This document shows positions 1 to 8,907 of a stretch of 64,000 bases of DNA, piece after piece. The position numbers and the translations under genes were made by a program. The stretch spans positions 2,280,136 to 2,344,135 of the forward strand of contig JAWPMR010000001.1 of NCBI GenBank assembly GCA_033344815.1, read 5' to 3'. The notes under the pieces were generated by a model, which was not told the origin of the DNA, did no database searches, and was given only the letters and a program-made list of their open reading frames with translations. How positions within the stretch are numbered: the first letter of the stretch is position 1; every line of letters starts with the position of its first letter. This stretch comes from Paracoccaceae bacterium. Its GTDB lineage: Bacteria; Pseudomonadota; Alphaproteobacteria; Rhodobacterales; Rhodobacteraceae.

Positions 1-699
1 CTGACTTCTGGCGTTTACTTCGGAGAGCCCCGCGGTATTTTCGAAGAAGGCAACGAACGCGTTGGCATCAACACACAACGCTATACAGAAGGCGAAATTG
101 ACCGCGTTGCGCGCTCCGCTTTTGAATTGGCGCGGCGCCGGTCGAGCAAAGTATGCTCGATGGAAAAAGCAAATGTTATGGAAAGCGGTATTCTGTGGCG
201 CGAAGTCGTGCAGAAGGTGCGTGACACTGATTACCCTGATATCGAGTTGTCGCACATGTATGCCGACAACGGCGCAATGCAGTTGGTGCGTGCGCCCAAG
301 CAATTTGACGTGATCCTCACCGACAATCTTTTTGGTGATATCCTCTCTGATTGTGCAGCAATGCTGACCGGGTCCCTGGGCATGTTACCTTCTGCCAGCC
401 TTGGCGCGCCGACAGATAATGGCCCGCCCCGCGCGCTTTACGAACCGGTGCATGGCTCTGCACCAGACATCGCCGGTCAGGGTAAAGCGAACCCGATTGC
501 CTGTATCCTGAGCTTTGCCATGGCCCTGCGCTATTCGTTTGATCAAGGCGATGAGGCGGCCCGTGTTGAAAAGGCTATCGAACGGGTTCTGGCAGACGGT
601 GCACGCACCGCAGATTTAATGGGCGAAGAGGGCGGCACGCCCATAACAACCACCCAAATGGGCGATGCCATACTGACAGCGCTAGACGAAAGCCTGTGA
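1..699 (+). CDS. leuB: 3-isopropylmalate dehydrogenase, C-terminal part (5' end outside window)
   Basis: Oxidises and decarboxylates 3-isopropylmalate to 2-oxoisocaproate with NAD, the third step of leucine synthesis in the cytoplasm. The frame is open from the first base and reads GVYFGEPRG, then [13 protein letters not shown] and the substrate/metal stretch [10 protein letters not shown]. The NAD-binding region [18 protein letters not shown] follows, and these are all signature blocks of LeuB. The protein ends in a normal C-terminus at the TGA at 697-699. Only about 232 residues of the usual ~368 are present, because the window begins inside the gene. No other leu gene is visible. Confidence 0.97.
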   Translation: MTSGVYFGEPRGIFEEGNERVGINTQRYTEGEIDRVARSAFELARRRSSKVCSMEKANVMESGILWREVVQKVRDTDYPDIELSHMYADNGAMQLVRAPKQFDVILTDNLFGDILSDCAAMLTGSLGMLPSASLGAPTDNGPPRALYEPVHGSAPDIAGQGKANPIACILSFAMALRYSFDQGDEAARVEKAIERVLADGARTADLMGEEGGTPITTTQMGDAILTALDESL

Positions 700-895
700 C
701 AGCACAGGGCGGGTCATATTGTTTCTCGAAGGCCTCGGTCCCCCTGAAACCGCGTCCCGCCTGTTGGTCAACATCCAAAACCGAGACCCCCGAAGGCCAT
801 CGGGCGTGTGATCCATCAGCCTCTGCGATTTCCTCTATTGACCACGCGTTGGCTTTCAAACCACCAGTCCGACCAGAATTCCGGGAAATGCTACC

Positions 896-1846
896 ATGAG
901 CCCGAATACAAAAGGCGCGCTTTATGCGCTTGCGGCCTTTGGTATTTTCGCCAGCCACGATGTCATTATCAAAGTCCTTGGCGGTGGCTATTCGCCCGTG
1001 CAGATTGTCTTTTTCAGTGTCCTGTTCAGCTTTCCGCTCGCAATGCTTTACTTGCTGCGCGATGCAACGCATGGAACGCTGATACCGAGACATCCCTGGT
1101 GGATGACGGCGCGCACGCTTGCGGCAGTCATCACTGGCTTCTGCGCTTTCTATGCGTTTTCTGTTCTGCCGTTGGCAGAGGTTTACGCCATCCTCTTTGC
1201 CGCTCCGTTACTGATCACCATTCTTGCGATTCCTATCTTGGGCGAACAGGTTAAACTGCGCCGGTGGATTGCTGTGGGCGTGGGCCTGACAGGCGTTTTA
1301 GTCGTGTTGCGTCCCGGCCAGGCTGATCTGGAATTGGGCCATCTTGCGGCATTGATCTCTGCAATATGTGGATCCATCGCTTCCATCATCGTGCGCAAGA
1401 TCGGGCGCGAGGAACGCACGGTCGTGATAATGCTGTACCCGATGATGGCGAATTTCGTTGTCATGGCGGCGCTCTTACCGCTGGTGTACCAGCCCCTCCC
1501 TCTCGAGGATCTGGGCAAACTTGGCATCGTTGCGGTTTTTGCGTGGATTGCAGGCCGGTTTCTTATTGCGGCCTATAACACCGGTGAGGCTGTCGTGGTT
1601 GCGCCCATGCAATATTCTCAAATCCTTTGGGCGTCATTCTACGGTCTCATGTTTTTTGATGAAACACCCGACACCCACACGATCATTGGCTCATCCATTA
1701 TCATCGCAAGCGGGCTTTTTATCGTGTTACGGGAAAGCAAAGCGCCCGGTTCCGAACAACCCGTTTTACGGACCCGGTCGCGCGCGGAAACCGGCACGAC
1801 ACCCCGGATTTCCACGTTTATCAAGCCCCGCAAACCCAAGAAATAG
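896..1846 (+). CDS. EamA/DMT-superfamily permease
   Basis: An inner-membrane transporter of the drug/metabolite superfamily, 316 residues. About ten hydrophobic segments fall in two EamA repeats (roughly residues 5-135 and 145-280), with the family's typical FGIFASHDVIIK and PLLITILAIPILGE stretches. The cytoplasmic tail is basic (ends KPRKPKK). A GGGAAA-type ribosome site lies just before the ATG at 896. The substrate cannot be told from sequence; relatives export amino acids or metabolites. It stands alone about 200 bp after leuB, in the same direction. Confidence 0.85.
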   Translation: MSPNTKGALYALAAFGIFASHDVIIKVLGGGYSPVQIVFFSVLFSFPLAMLYLLRDATHGTLIPRHPWWMTARTLAAVITGFCAFYAFSVLPLAEVYAILFAAPLLITILAIPILGEQVKLRRWIAVGVGLTGVLVVLRPGQADLELGHLAALISAICGSIASIIVRKIGREERTVVIMLYPMMANFVVMAALLPLVYQPLPLEDLGKLGIVAVFAWIAGRFLIAAYNTGEAVVVAPMQYSQILWASFYGLMFFDETPDTHTIIGSSIIIASGLFIVLRESKAPGSEQPVLRTRSRAETGTTPRISTFIKPRKPKK

Positions 1847-2706
1847 ACGCCAACGCCTCAATAGGCTTGCTTCCCCAAGCCATCTTATGAGCGCCTTAGC
1901 ATGGTGTCTGTGTTTGATAAATCAAGAGGAAGAAAAAAGCGGCTGGTTCATTCGCGGCTTTCGGGTCGCCTGGCGGCTTCAAGAGTGCCATTTTAAACCC
2001 CTAGAGGAACATCACCCATTTTCGTGACTGGCCTTGCTCGATTTTTCGGGGGCGTTGGCACTGTTGATTGCACCGCTGCGAGATGCGTTTCGCCGGTGCG
2101 TGCGGCAAGAGTTTTGTGTGTCGCATGGCTATTGGCGGGAAATGGCTCGGCCGCCTAACGGGTATCGACAGATAGGGATTTGCTGTCCTGTTTTTGAAAC
2201 CCTCGTGAGTATTTGCAAGTCGCTCAGTATCTCGGAGCAGTCCTGGCTCAGAAACAACTCCAGTCACCTGTGTCCAAAAGGGCAGGTAAACGATACGGCA
2301 ACGGGCAGTATTCAGAACAGTATGAGGCTTGGTATTCACTTCGAGGCGCAATGTGAGCCTGACTATCAAACGGGCTCAGTCTGTACCCTTTGGGCTGATG
2401 GCGATAGGCAGTCTTCGTCCACCTTCATGTGTGAAACGGTTCGATACAATAGGGCGTTTTTTGATTTAAAATCTTGCATTTTTGTTGCCCTGATCGCCTC
2501 TCATCCCGCCATTTAAATTGCAACAAGGACAAAACCTTTGCGCAGCTTTTGACACCTGTTGAAGGGCGTCAAAAGCCCGGCGCCGCTAAGCCGCTAAGCA
2601 TCCCGCCATAGTAAACGTCTCTTCTGGCAGATCGTGTCGCCGCAGACGATGCAGTCGCGGTGTCCGAATGGGTCAATTGCCATCCACGTAACCGCGCTGA
2701 CCGGGT
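1847..2706. other. Gene-poor stretch, 860 bp
   Basis: No reading frame here resembles a known protein, and the longest frames have no ribosome site and unusual composition. The only structure I see is the inverted repeat at 2545-2576. It lies between the EamA gene and the 3' end of the convergent GGDEF-EAL gene. Confidence 0.5.
2545..2576. repeat. Perfect 9-bp inverted repeat
   Basis: GCTTTTGAC at 2545-2553 and its exact complement GTCAAAAGC at 2568-2576 are separated by 14 bases. It sits downstream of the GGDEF-EAL gene, which ends at 2707. It could be a termination or stability hairpin, but there is no clear T run, so the role is open. Confidence 0.4.
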
Positions 2707-5109
2707 TTAACTCTGTCGCTTTTTTGGAGATCGCCACCAATCTAACGAGGCGGTTGTCAATGCGTTCACCTCATGGGCGGGAACGGCCGCTGAGAACAAG
2801 TATCCTTGTCCGTCCTGACATCCCATCCGGGCAAGTGCCTGACGTTGCTCTTCTGTCTCCACCCCTTCTGCAATCACTGAAAGACCCAGATTTGAACCTA
2901 ACTGCACGATCGCATTGACAATAGATTGCGCGGATCTTTCATGCATATCCCGCACGAAACTACGGTCAATCTTGAGACGGTTCAGAGGCAACGCCCTGAG
3001 GTAGCTCAGGGAGGAATATCCCGTGCCGAAGTCGTCCAGGGCAATGGTGACGCCCATATCCGTCAGTTCAAGCAGGGTTGCCGCTGTTTTTTCGGCATCA
3101 GAAATCAGCACGCCTTCTGTTATCTCAATTTCCAATCGCGCGGCGTCCAATCCGGTTTCACTGAGCACGCGGCGCACAATCTGTGCGACATCCTCCCGTT
3201 CGAACTGAATCGGAGAGATATTCACACAAACCATCGGACAAACACCGCCAGAATGGCAACTTTGCCAGGTCATCGCATCCAAACACGACCGCTTCAGTAA
3301 TTGCTCGCCCAATGCACCGATAAGCCCTGTCTGTTCAGCCACTGGAATGAAAATATCCGGACCCACAAAACCCAACTCGGCATCTGCCCATCGTGCCAAG
3401 GCCTCAAACCCGACCAATCCACCGTCAATCAACGAGTATTGAGGTTGATAGAAAGGCACAATCTGTTCGGCAACGATCGCTTTTTTCAGCCGCTCGGTCA
3501 CGATCAATCTTTTTTGCAGGCCCTTTTGCATGTCTTCGACAAAGGTACGGCATTGATTGCGCCCACCGTTTTTTGCCGCATAGAGAGCCAGATCAACCTG
3601 TACCAACAATTCTTCGCCGTCTCTGGAATCAAATGGAAAACGTGCCAGACCGATAGATGCTGACAAAGACAGATCTAGATGATCGATCAGATAAGGCTGT
3701 GAAAGATCCTGTACCAGGTGATCCCCCATTGTAACCAATTCCGGCAACATGAGTTCTTGGGCTGATTTGACGAGCACCAGAAACTCATCCCCGCCCAGCC
3801 TCGCCACAAAATCATTCGCTGAAATTGTCTGGCACAGGCGTTCGGCAACCACCTGCAAAAGTTCATCTCCGACGCCATGGCCATAGCTGTCATTCACCTG
3901 TTTGAAACCATCAAGGTCAATCAGGAATACTGCCGCATGGTCATTTTCCGGGTCGAGCTTTGCCAATCTGTCCTGCAGCGAGTTCCTGTTGTGGATCCCC
4001 GTCAGCGAGTCGTGCGTAGCCAGGAACTCGACTTGCTTCTTAGCCTCCACCATCGCCGTCGCATCTGCAAAAATTCCACGGAAGCCGGAAAAGGTATCAT
4101 TCTCGAATTGTGGTCGACCGCGCATCATGATCCAACGCCTTGCCCCGTTCTGCACGTCAGTGATCAAAAGCAATACGTCGTGAAAATCCACCTTATTGGA
4201 AAACGCGGTTTGCAGACGTTCAAGGTCGGGACAGTTTTCATCCGAAACACGGGCGGAAATGGCTTCCAGCAAAGAGAGCGACGTCGTTTCCCCAGGTGAT
4301 ACTCCGAGCATGTCCAGAACTTGTTGGGGCGCGCGTCGGATACAGAGGTCACCATTGGTCTGCCAGAGCCATTCGGTTGCCTGCTCCTCATAGTCCTTCA
4401 GCAAAAGGTCAACAACTTCACTCTTTTCCGCCAGCGACTCGCGGTCATTAAAGGCCCTCATCGAGGATTTGGCTCTTTCAAGCACTGCGTTAAAAACCCC
4501 GCCGCCCGCTGCCAGCGCCAGAAATGCGATGAGATAATCGGTACCAGATCCCGTTGCGATCCCAGTCCCCAAAGCGACCAGAAAGCTCGCAGTGGTTTGG
4601 ACACCGAGATAGGAAAAAGCAGCGGCTGGCGTTCTGGAAAAACCAACTGTGCCAAGCGCGAGACTGCCCGCCATGATACAAGCCAAAACCGCCTTTTGAT
4701 CACCGCTTACGACGGGATAGAAAAGTGCCATACCCAAGGCCCAGAGGCCAGAATTTGCATATGTTTCCAGTACAAAACGACGCAAGTCTTTGCGATTTCC
4801 GTCAGTCTTGTAAGTAGAGTTCCAAGAAAAAAATAGGGCCCATGAAAATGTGAGCATTGCAACCGTCCACAGAATGACCAGTGCATTGACGCCGCTGTTC
4901 CATGCCTGAAGGGAGAGTGCTGGCGCAAAGAACGTATTGGCCGCCAAGAATACACGCATCTGTTCGATTGAACCGCGAATCTGACCTCTGCGCATGCGGT
5001 TGGCGGCAGCTTCGCTTAAATGGCCCTCTTCAAGTTCATCGAGGCCGAGCAGCAAATAAAACCTGGTCCACAAACGTGCGGCAAACGACTGGCAACCCGC
5101 AAGCGCCAT
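2707..5109 (-). CDS. Membrane-bound GGDEF-EAL cyclic-di-GMP signalling protein
   Basis: Makes and/or breaks the second messenger cyclic di-GMP; 800 residues. Hydrophobic segments occupy roughly residues 50-205, followed by a PAS-like region (about 240-350). A GGDEF domain follows (about 360-520) with HDSLTGIHNR and an intact GGDEF motif near 438. Last comes an EAL domain (about 530-795) with FEALARW near 567 and DDFGTGYSSL near 690. Both catalytic signatures are intact, so either activity is possible; in many such hybrids only one is active. A strong ribosome site (GAGGGAG) precedes the ATG. It is monocistronic, and the input signal is unknown. Confidence 0.95.
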   Translation of the reverse strand: MALAGCQSFAARLWTRFYLLLGLDELEEGHLSEAAANRMRRGQIRGSIEQMRVFLAANTFFAPALSLQAWNSGVNALVILWTVAMLTFSWALFFSWNSTYKTDGNRKDLRRFVLETYANSGLWALGMALFYPVVSGDQKAVLACIMAGSLALGTVGFSRTPAAAFSYLGVQTTASFLVALGTGIATGSGTDYLIAFLALAAGGGVFNAVLERAKSSMRAFNDRESLAEKSEVVDLLLKDYEEQATEWLWQTNGDLCIRRAPQQVLDMLGVSPGETTSLSLLEAISARVSDENCPDLERLQTAFSNKVDFHDVLLLITDVQNGARRWIMMRGRPQFENDTFSGFRGIFADATAMVEAKKQVEFLATHDSLTGIHNRNSLQDRLAKLDPENDHAAVFLIDLDGFKQVNDSYGHGVGDELLQVVAERLCQTISANDFVARLGGDEFLVLVKSAQELMLPELVTMGDHLVQDLSQPYLIDHLDLSLSASIGLARFPFDSRDGEELLVQVDLALYAAKNGGRNQCRTFVEDMQKGLQKRLIVTERLKKAIVAEQIVPFYQPQYSLIDGGLVGFEALARWADAELGFVGPDIFIPVAEQTGLIGALGEQLLKRSCLDAMTWQSCHSGGVCPMVCVNISPIQFEREDVAQIVRRVLSETGLDAARLEIEITEGVLISDAEKTAATLLELTDMGVTIALDDFGTGYSSLSYLRALPLNRLKIDRSFVRDMHERSAQSIVNAIVQLGSNLGLSVIAEGVETEEQRQALARMGCQDGQGYLFSAAVPAHEVNALTTASLDWWRSPKKRQS

Positions 5110-5582
5110 AACACTACTCCCTCAAACCCACCGTCAGAAGGCTTACTCTGTCATCGTTTAATTACCGTTTACATCTTGAGGCCGCACAGCTTGCTTGAAA
5201 CACTCCTGCCCCGAAAAGACCTGCGTTTCGCGCATGCCCATTGTCAGCCATTGGGAAAAAACATTGGCGTTGACACTCGCGTGCCTTGTGCAAAGCGCGC
5301 TATTTCCATTCCGTGCATCTGTCACGTGGCGTTCTGCTCCGACCGGACCTTTCGCACATCTGCCGAATTTTCAACAAAGCTTGCATACAGCCGGGGGAGC
5401 GAGGATCTCGCTTCCTTTCCCCTTGCCCGGGTCACCGGAAACCATGCGAGGCTTTCACCATGATCTGACCGGATAGGGGGGCGTCCAGCTCATTTTTAAC
5501 AAATCATCTTTGGTATGGCAGTCTGCATCGACAGAAATCAGTCTTTACAATTAATTTGCATGAAGGCTATCAGGCCATGCGT
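5110..5582. other. Intergenic stretch between GGDEF-EAL gene and tRNA
   Basis: No credible gene. It must carry the promoter of the leftward GGDEF-EAL gene and that of the rightward tRNA. A possible tRNA promoter is TTTACA (5544-5549), 17 bases, CTATCA (5567-5572), about 10 bases ahead of the mature tRNA. Its -10 match is poor. Confidence 0.35.
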
Positions 5583-5659
5583 GGTCCCGTAGCTCAGCTG
5601 GATAGAGCACCAGATTCCTAATCTGGGGGCCGCAGGTTCAATTCCTGCCGGGATCACCA
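5583..5659 (+). tRNA. tRNA-Arg (anticodon CCT), CCA encoded
   Basis: A 77-base cloverleaf. The acceptor stem GGTCCCG pairs with CGGGATC with one G-U, the D stem is GCTC/GAGC, and the anticodon stem CCAGA/TCTGG encloses loop TTCCTAA, which gives anticodon CCT (reads AGG). The T arm is GCAGG TTCAATT CCTGC. The discriminator A and CCA are encoded. No integrase or attachment-site duplication is visible beside it. Confidence 0.97.
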
Positions 5660-5905
5660 GTTTGAGAAGCAACGCGTCGGAATATTTGCTGGTAAGTCTT
5701 TTTCGCCACGGTCGCTATTGCATTCATCTAACTGAGGTGCTTGCAGTCTAACCCATTCAAGGAAAATTTCAGTACCGCCTCACTTCACCTGTTTTATGCA
5801 GCCAATTGGCGGATCACCGACCTTTGGCGCGCATCACAACTCCAGCACTTTGGATGCTTTGTGGTATTCTGTATGACATGCGCTTGATAGCGAGGGTTCA
5901 ACTGC

Positions 5906-5921
5906 GTTACGAAGGTGTAAC
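5906..5921. promoter_or_regulatory. Candidate operator of the LacI/GntR-type regulator
   Basis: Half-sites GTTAC and GTAAC separated by six bases lie 18-33 bases upstream of the regulator's start. The half-sites resemble the GTTAC/GTAAC arms known for GntR-type LacI-family operators, though the spacing is wider here. Autoregulation is inferred. Confidence 0.3.
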
Positions 5922-5938
5922 AAAACAGGATTCCAATT

Positions 5939-6982
5939 GTGACAAGACCTAAACAGCGCCCCTTGACCCTTCGTGATGTATCAGAAGCCTGTGGGGTGTC
6001 TGAAATGACGGTCAGCCGGGTTTTGCGCGATCGGGGTGATGTCTCTGCTGCAACGCGCAAGCGGGTCCTCGAAGCAGCAAAAACCCTTGGGTATGTCCCC
6101 AACCAGATTGCGGGGTCTCTGGCCTCACAGCGGGTCAATCTGGTCGCGGTGATCATACCCTCTTTGTCGAATATGGTCTTTCCCGAAGTTCTGACAGGGA
6201 TCAATCAAGCTTTCGAAGGCACACCGTTGCAGCCAGTGGTCGGCGTCACAGACTACGGGCCGGAAAAAGAAGAACAGGTGCTTTATGAAATGCTGTCCTG
6301 GCGTCCCTCAGGCGTTATCATTGCTGGACTGGAACACTCCGAAGCAACCCGCACGATGCTGGAAAGCTCTGGTATTCCTGTTGTCGAAATCATGGACACT
6401 GACGGCAATCCCGTAGATGCGATGGTTGGGATTTCTCACCGCCGTGCAGGACGCATGATGGCGGCGGCGATCCTCAAGGAAGGGTATACTCGGATTGGAT
6501 TCATGGGCACCAAAATGCCGCTGGATCACCGCGCCCGCAAACGCTTCGAAGGCCTGACCGAGGGTTTGACAAAAGCGGGCATCGAGATCGAAGCACGCGA
6601 CTTTTATTCTGGTGGCTCTGCGTTGGCCAAAGGGCGCGAAATGACGCAATCCATGCTGGAACGTGCACCCGATCTGGATTTCCTTTATTATTCCAATGAC
6701 ATGATCGGTGCCGGGGGGTTACTCTACCTTCTCGATCAGGGAATCGACATTCCGGGACAGATTGGACTGGCCGGGTTCAACGGTGTGGAATTGCTGCAGG
6801 GATTGCCGCGCAGGCTTGCCACCATGGATGCGTGCCGGTCAGAGATTGGTGACGCCGCTGCCAAGATTATTCTGGATCGCAGCGCATTGCCCGAAGAAAC
6901 CGAGCCCGGCGAACCGGTGCGGATTACGCTAACGCCGACAATTTCATACGGGGATACCCTGCGCCGCAACCAACACGGATGA
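5939..6982 (+). CDS. LacI-family transcriptional regulator, GntR-like
   Basis: A 347-residue repressor. The N-terminal helix-turn-helix (residues about 9-33, LRDVSEACGVSEMTVSRVLR) is the LacI type. A hinge helix and a periplasmic-binding-protein-like effector domain (about 60-340) follow. The sequence is closest in style to gluconate repressors of this family. The start is GTG at 5939. The stop overlaps the start of the next gene (ATGA), so the two are translationally coupled. No gluconate genes lie nearby, so the regulon is elsewhere or the effector differs. Confidence 0.9.
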   Translation: MTRPKQRPLTLRDVSEACGVSEMTVSRVLRDRGDVSAATRKRVLEAAKTLGYVPNQIAGSLASQRVNLVAVIIPSLSNMVFPEVLTGINQAFEGTPLQPVVGVTDYGPEKEEQVLYEMLSWRPSGVIIAGLEHSEATRTMLESSGIPVVEIMDTDGNPVDAMVGISHRRAGRMMAAAILKEGYTRIGFMGTKMPLDHRARKRFEGLTEGLTKAGIEIEARDFYSGGSALAKGREMTQSMLERAPDLDFLYYSNDMIGAGGLLYLLDQGIDIPGQIGLAGFNGVELLQGLPRRLATMDACRSEIGDAAAKIILDRSALPEETEPGEPVRITLTPTISYGDTLRRNQHG

Positions 6983-8205
6983 ATACTCTGACATTGGACA
7001 ACACTGCGGCGCGCTGGTTGTTTCTGGACCGCCATGCTCTCAGTGACACACCAAAGGGCGATGCGCGGGGCGCTGATTTGTTGGGGTTGATTGAGCGGCT
7101 GGGCTTTGTTCAACTGGATAGCATCAATACTGTCTCTCGTGCCCATGATCTCATTTTGTTTTCACGTCGCCCGCGGTACCGACCCAAAGCCCTGAAGCGC
7201 CTATACGAAAAAGATCGTGCATTATTTGAGCATTGGACACATGACGCCGCTGTCATCCCGATGGGATACTATCAGTGGTGGCAGTTGCGCAGAGAACGCG
7301 ACGCGCAAAAGCTCAAAGCACAATGGCGTGACTGGCGTGACTGGCGTCGAGATGGATTTGAAGCACAGTTTCAAACAGTCCTGGACCAGATCCGGGATCA
7401 GGGGCCGCTATGCTCGTCAGACGTTGGCGCTGGCGAGAAGCGCGGTTCCGGGGGATGGTGGGACTGGCACCCGTCAAAAACGGCACTGGAATATTTGTGG
7501 CGCTCCGGCGCGTTATGTGTCGTGGGGCGCGAAGGGTTTCGCAAGCGATATGACCTGACCGAGCGGGTCATCGACGCGGCACTTTGCAAACCCCAGCAGT
7601 CCGAAGAACACACGACGGCGACTATCGATTGGTGTTGTGCGGGTGCTTTGGATCGACTTGGGTTTGCAACACCCACCGAACTTGCGGCTTTCTGGGATCA
7701 CATTTCGATTTCTGAGGCGAAAGACTGGTGCGCTGGCGAGCTCGCAGCCGGCAGGCTGCAACCCATCCGGATCACATGTGTTGGCGGTGCCCTGCGCGAT
7801 TGTTTTGCGCGTCCTGATATTGGCGCGGACCCGGCACTGGACGTGCAGCCTACGCAACGACTGCGCATCCTGAGCCCCTTTGATCCGGCGCTGCGCGATA
7901 GAAAACGTGCCGAAAGGCTCTTTGGTTTTGAGTACCGGATCGAGATATTCGTGCCCGAAGCCAAACGACGGTATGGGTATTATGTTTTCCCCATTCTCGA
8001 AGGCGACCGATTGGTGGGGCGCGTTGACATGAAGGCCTTCAGGGACCGGGACACTTTGCAGGTGCGCGCTGTCTGGCCGGAACCAAAAGTGCGATGGGGC
8101 AAGGGTCGGATCGCCGCATTTGAATCCGAACTGTCGCGTATTCAGAGGCTCGCTGACGTCAGTCAATTGTCATTTGAAGACGGCTGGCTGCGCGATCCTC
8201 AATAG
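6979..8205 (+). CDS. YcaQ/AlkX-type winged-helix DNA glycosylase family protein
   Basis: 408 residues matching the HTH_42 family, whose studied members (E. coli YcaQ/AlkX, Streptomyces AlkZ) unhook interstrand crosslinks or alkylated bases. The block FVQLDSINTVSRAHDLILFSR (residues about 43-63) contains the QxD catalytic motif, at Q45 and D47. Winged-helix segments and the C-terminal WEDGWLRD-like tail are typical. It overlaps the upstream repressor gene by four bases. Pairing a glycosylase with a sugar-type repressor is unexpected and may simply reflect shared transcription. Confidence 0.85.
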   Translation: MNTLTLDNTAARWLFLDRHALSDTPKGDARGADLLGLIERLGFVQLDSINTVSRAHDLILFSRRPRYRPKALKRLYEKDRALFEHWTHDAAVIPMGYYQWWQLRRERDAQKLKAQWRDWRDWRRDGFEAQFQTVLDQIRDQGPLCSSDVGAGEKRGSGGWWDWHPSKTALEYLWRSGALCVVGREGFRKRYDLTERVIDAALCKPQQSEEHTTATIDWCCAGALDRLGFATPTELAAFWDHISISEAKDWCAGELAAGRLQPIRITCVGGALRDCFARPDIGADPALDVQPTQRLRILSPFDPALRDRKRAERLFGFEYRIEIFVPEAKRRYGYYVFPILEGDRLVGRVDMKAFRDRDTLQVRAVWPEPKVRWGKGRIAAFESELSRIQRLADVSQLSFEDGWLRDPQ

Positions 8206-8714
8206 GTCGTCGCGGCGCGTGCGGCCTGATCGTACTGCCCCGACATCAGACGCAACAACGACGCGGCCCTGCTGACTTGTTCCGGTTCCAATCCTAACTC
8301 ACCAACCGCCCGCAAAAGTAAACCTTCACGAATTTCACGGTAACGGACACAGGTTTCAGCGCCTTTTTCTGTTGCGGCCACCGTCTTTTCCTTTCCTTGC
8401 CGCCCGTCCTTGACGAGCCCCGCCTTGATCAGCTTTTTGATGGCGTAGTTGACGGTGTGGGTATCCTCCACATTCAGAACCAGACAAATATCTGCCAGTT
8501 TTTTGGGCCGCTCTCGATGATAAACTGAATGCAATACAAGCACGTCCAGCGCTCCCAGTTCTGGATAACCGGCCATGGCAATCGCCCGCACCATCCAGCG
8601 TTGAAACGCATTATTTGCAAGTGTGAGCCCGTACTCCAGTTCAGAGATTTCAGCGAACGAACCGCTCGCAAGATGGGCAGAGGACACTACAGGGCCAAGA
8701 TAAGGATCAGTCAT
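8199..8714 (-). CDS. MarR-like winged-helix transcriptional regulator
   Basis: 171 residues with a winged-helix core at about 50-135. PKKLADICLVLNVEDTHTVN forms the first helices, and KKLIKAGLVKDGR leads to the wing. It is transcribed away from the TRAP/pxp operon, with the shared 190-bp intergenic region carrying a palindrome over the -35 element. This makes it the likely regulator of that operon (inference). Its 3' end overlaps the convergent glycosylase gene by seven bases. Confidence 0.8.
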   Translation of the reverse strand: MTDPYLGPVVSSAHLASGSFAEISELEYGLTLANNAFQRWMVRAIAMAGYPELGALDVLVLHSVYHRERPKKLADICLVLNVEDTHTVNYAIKKLIKAGLVKDGRQGKEKTVAATEKGAETCVRYREIREGLLLRAVGELGLEPEQVSRAASLLRLMSGQYDQAARAATTY

Positions 8715-8743
8715 ACCGATAGACTGCCACTTGCTGACAATTT

Positions 8744-8760
8744 GTCAACATTTTGTTGAC
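8744..8760. promoter_or_regulatory. Palindromic operator GTCAAC-N5-GTTGAC
   Basis: A perfect 6-bp dyad with a 5-bp centre lies 30-46 bases from the start of the MarR-like gene. It overlaps the -35 element of the divergent TRAP operon promoter. That position would let a bound dimer block both directions. No binding data exist; the call is by symmetry and place. Confidence 0.55.
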
Positions 8761-8784
8761 GTGTTGCAAAAGATAGGCAGTATT
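8756..8784 (+). promoter_or_regulatory. Probable promoter of the TRAP/pxp operon
   Basis: TTGACG at 8756-8761, a 17-base spacer, then AGTATT at 8779-8784. The start site would be near 8791, giving a ~117-base leader before the ATG at 8908. The -35 matches consensus in five of six bases; the -10 is weaker. Confidence 0.5.
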
Positions 8785-8907
8785 ACCAGCAGAGAATCAC
8801 TCTAACTAAGATTCGCAACGGCTGACCGTGCCTGAGGCTCAACCTCTAAGCACCAAGTATTCCAGCGGGCGTTAGATCCGCGCAAAGACCAACCAACGGA
8901 GAGATCA

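Noticed and set aside
2034-2516. 160-residue plus-strand frame in the gap after the EamA gene
   Set aside because: Composition unlike neighbouring proteins, no ribosome site and no motif.
5583-5659. tRNA-Arg as an integration site for a genomic island
   Set aside because: No integrase gene and no repeat of the tRNA 3' end was seen in the window.
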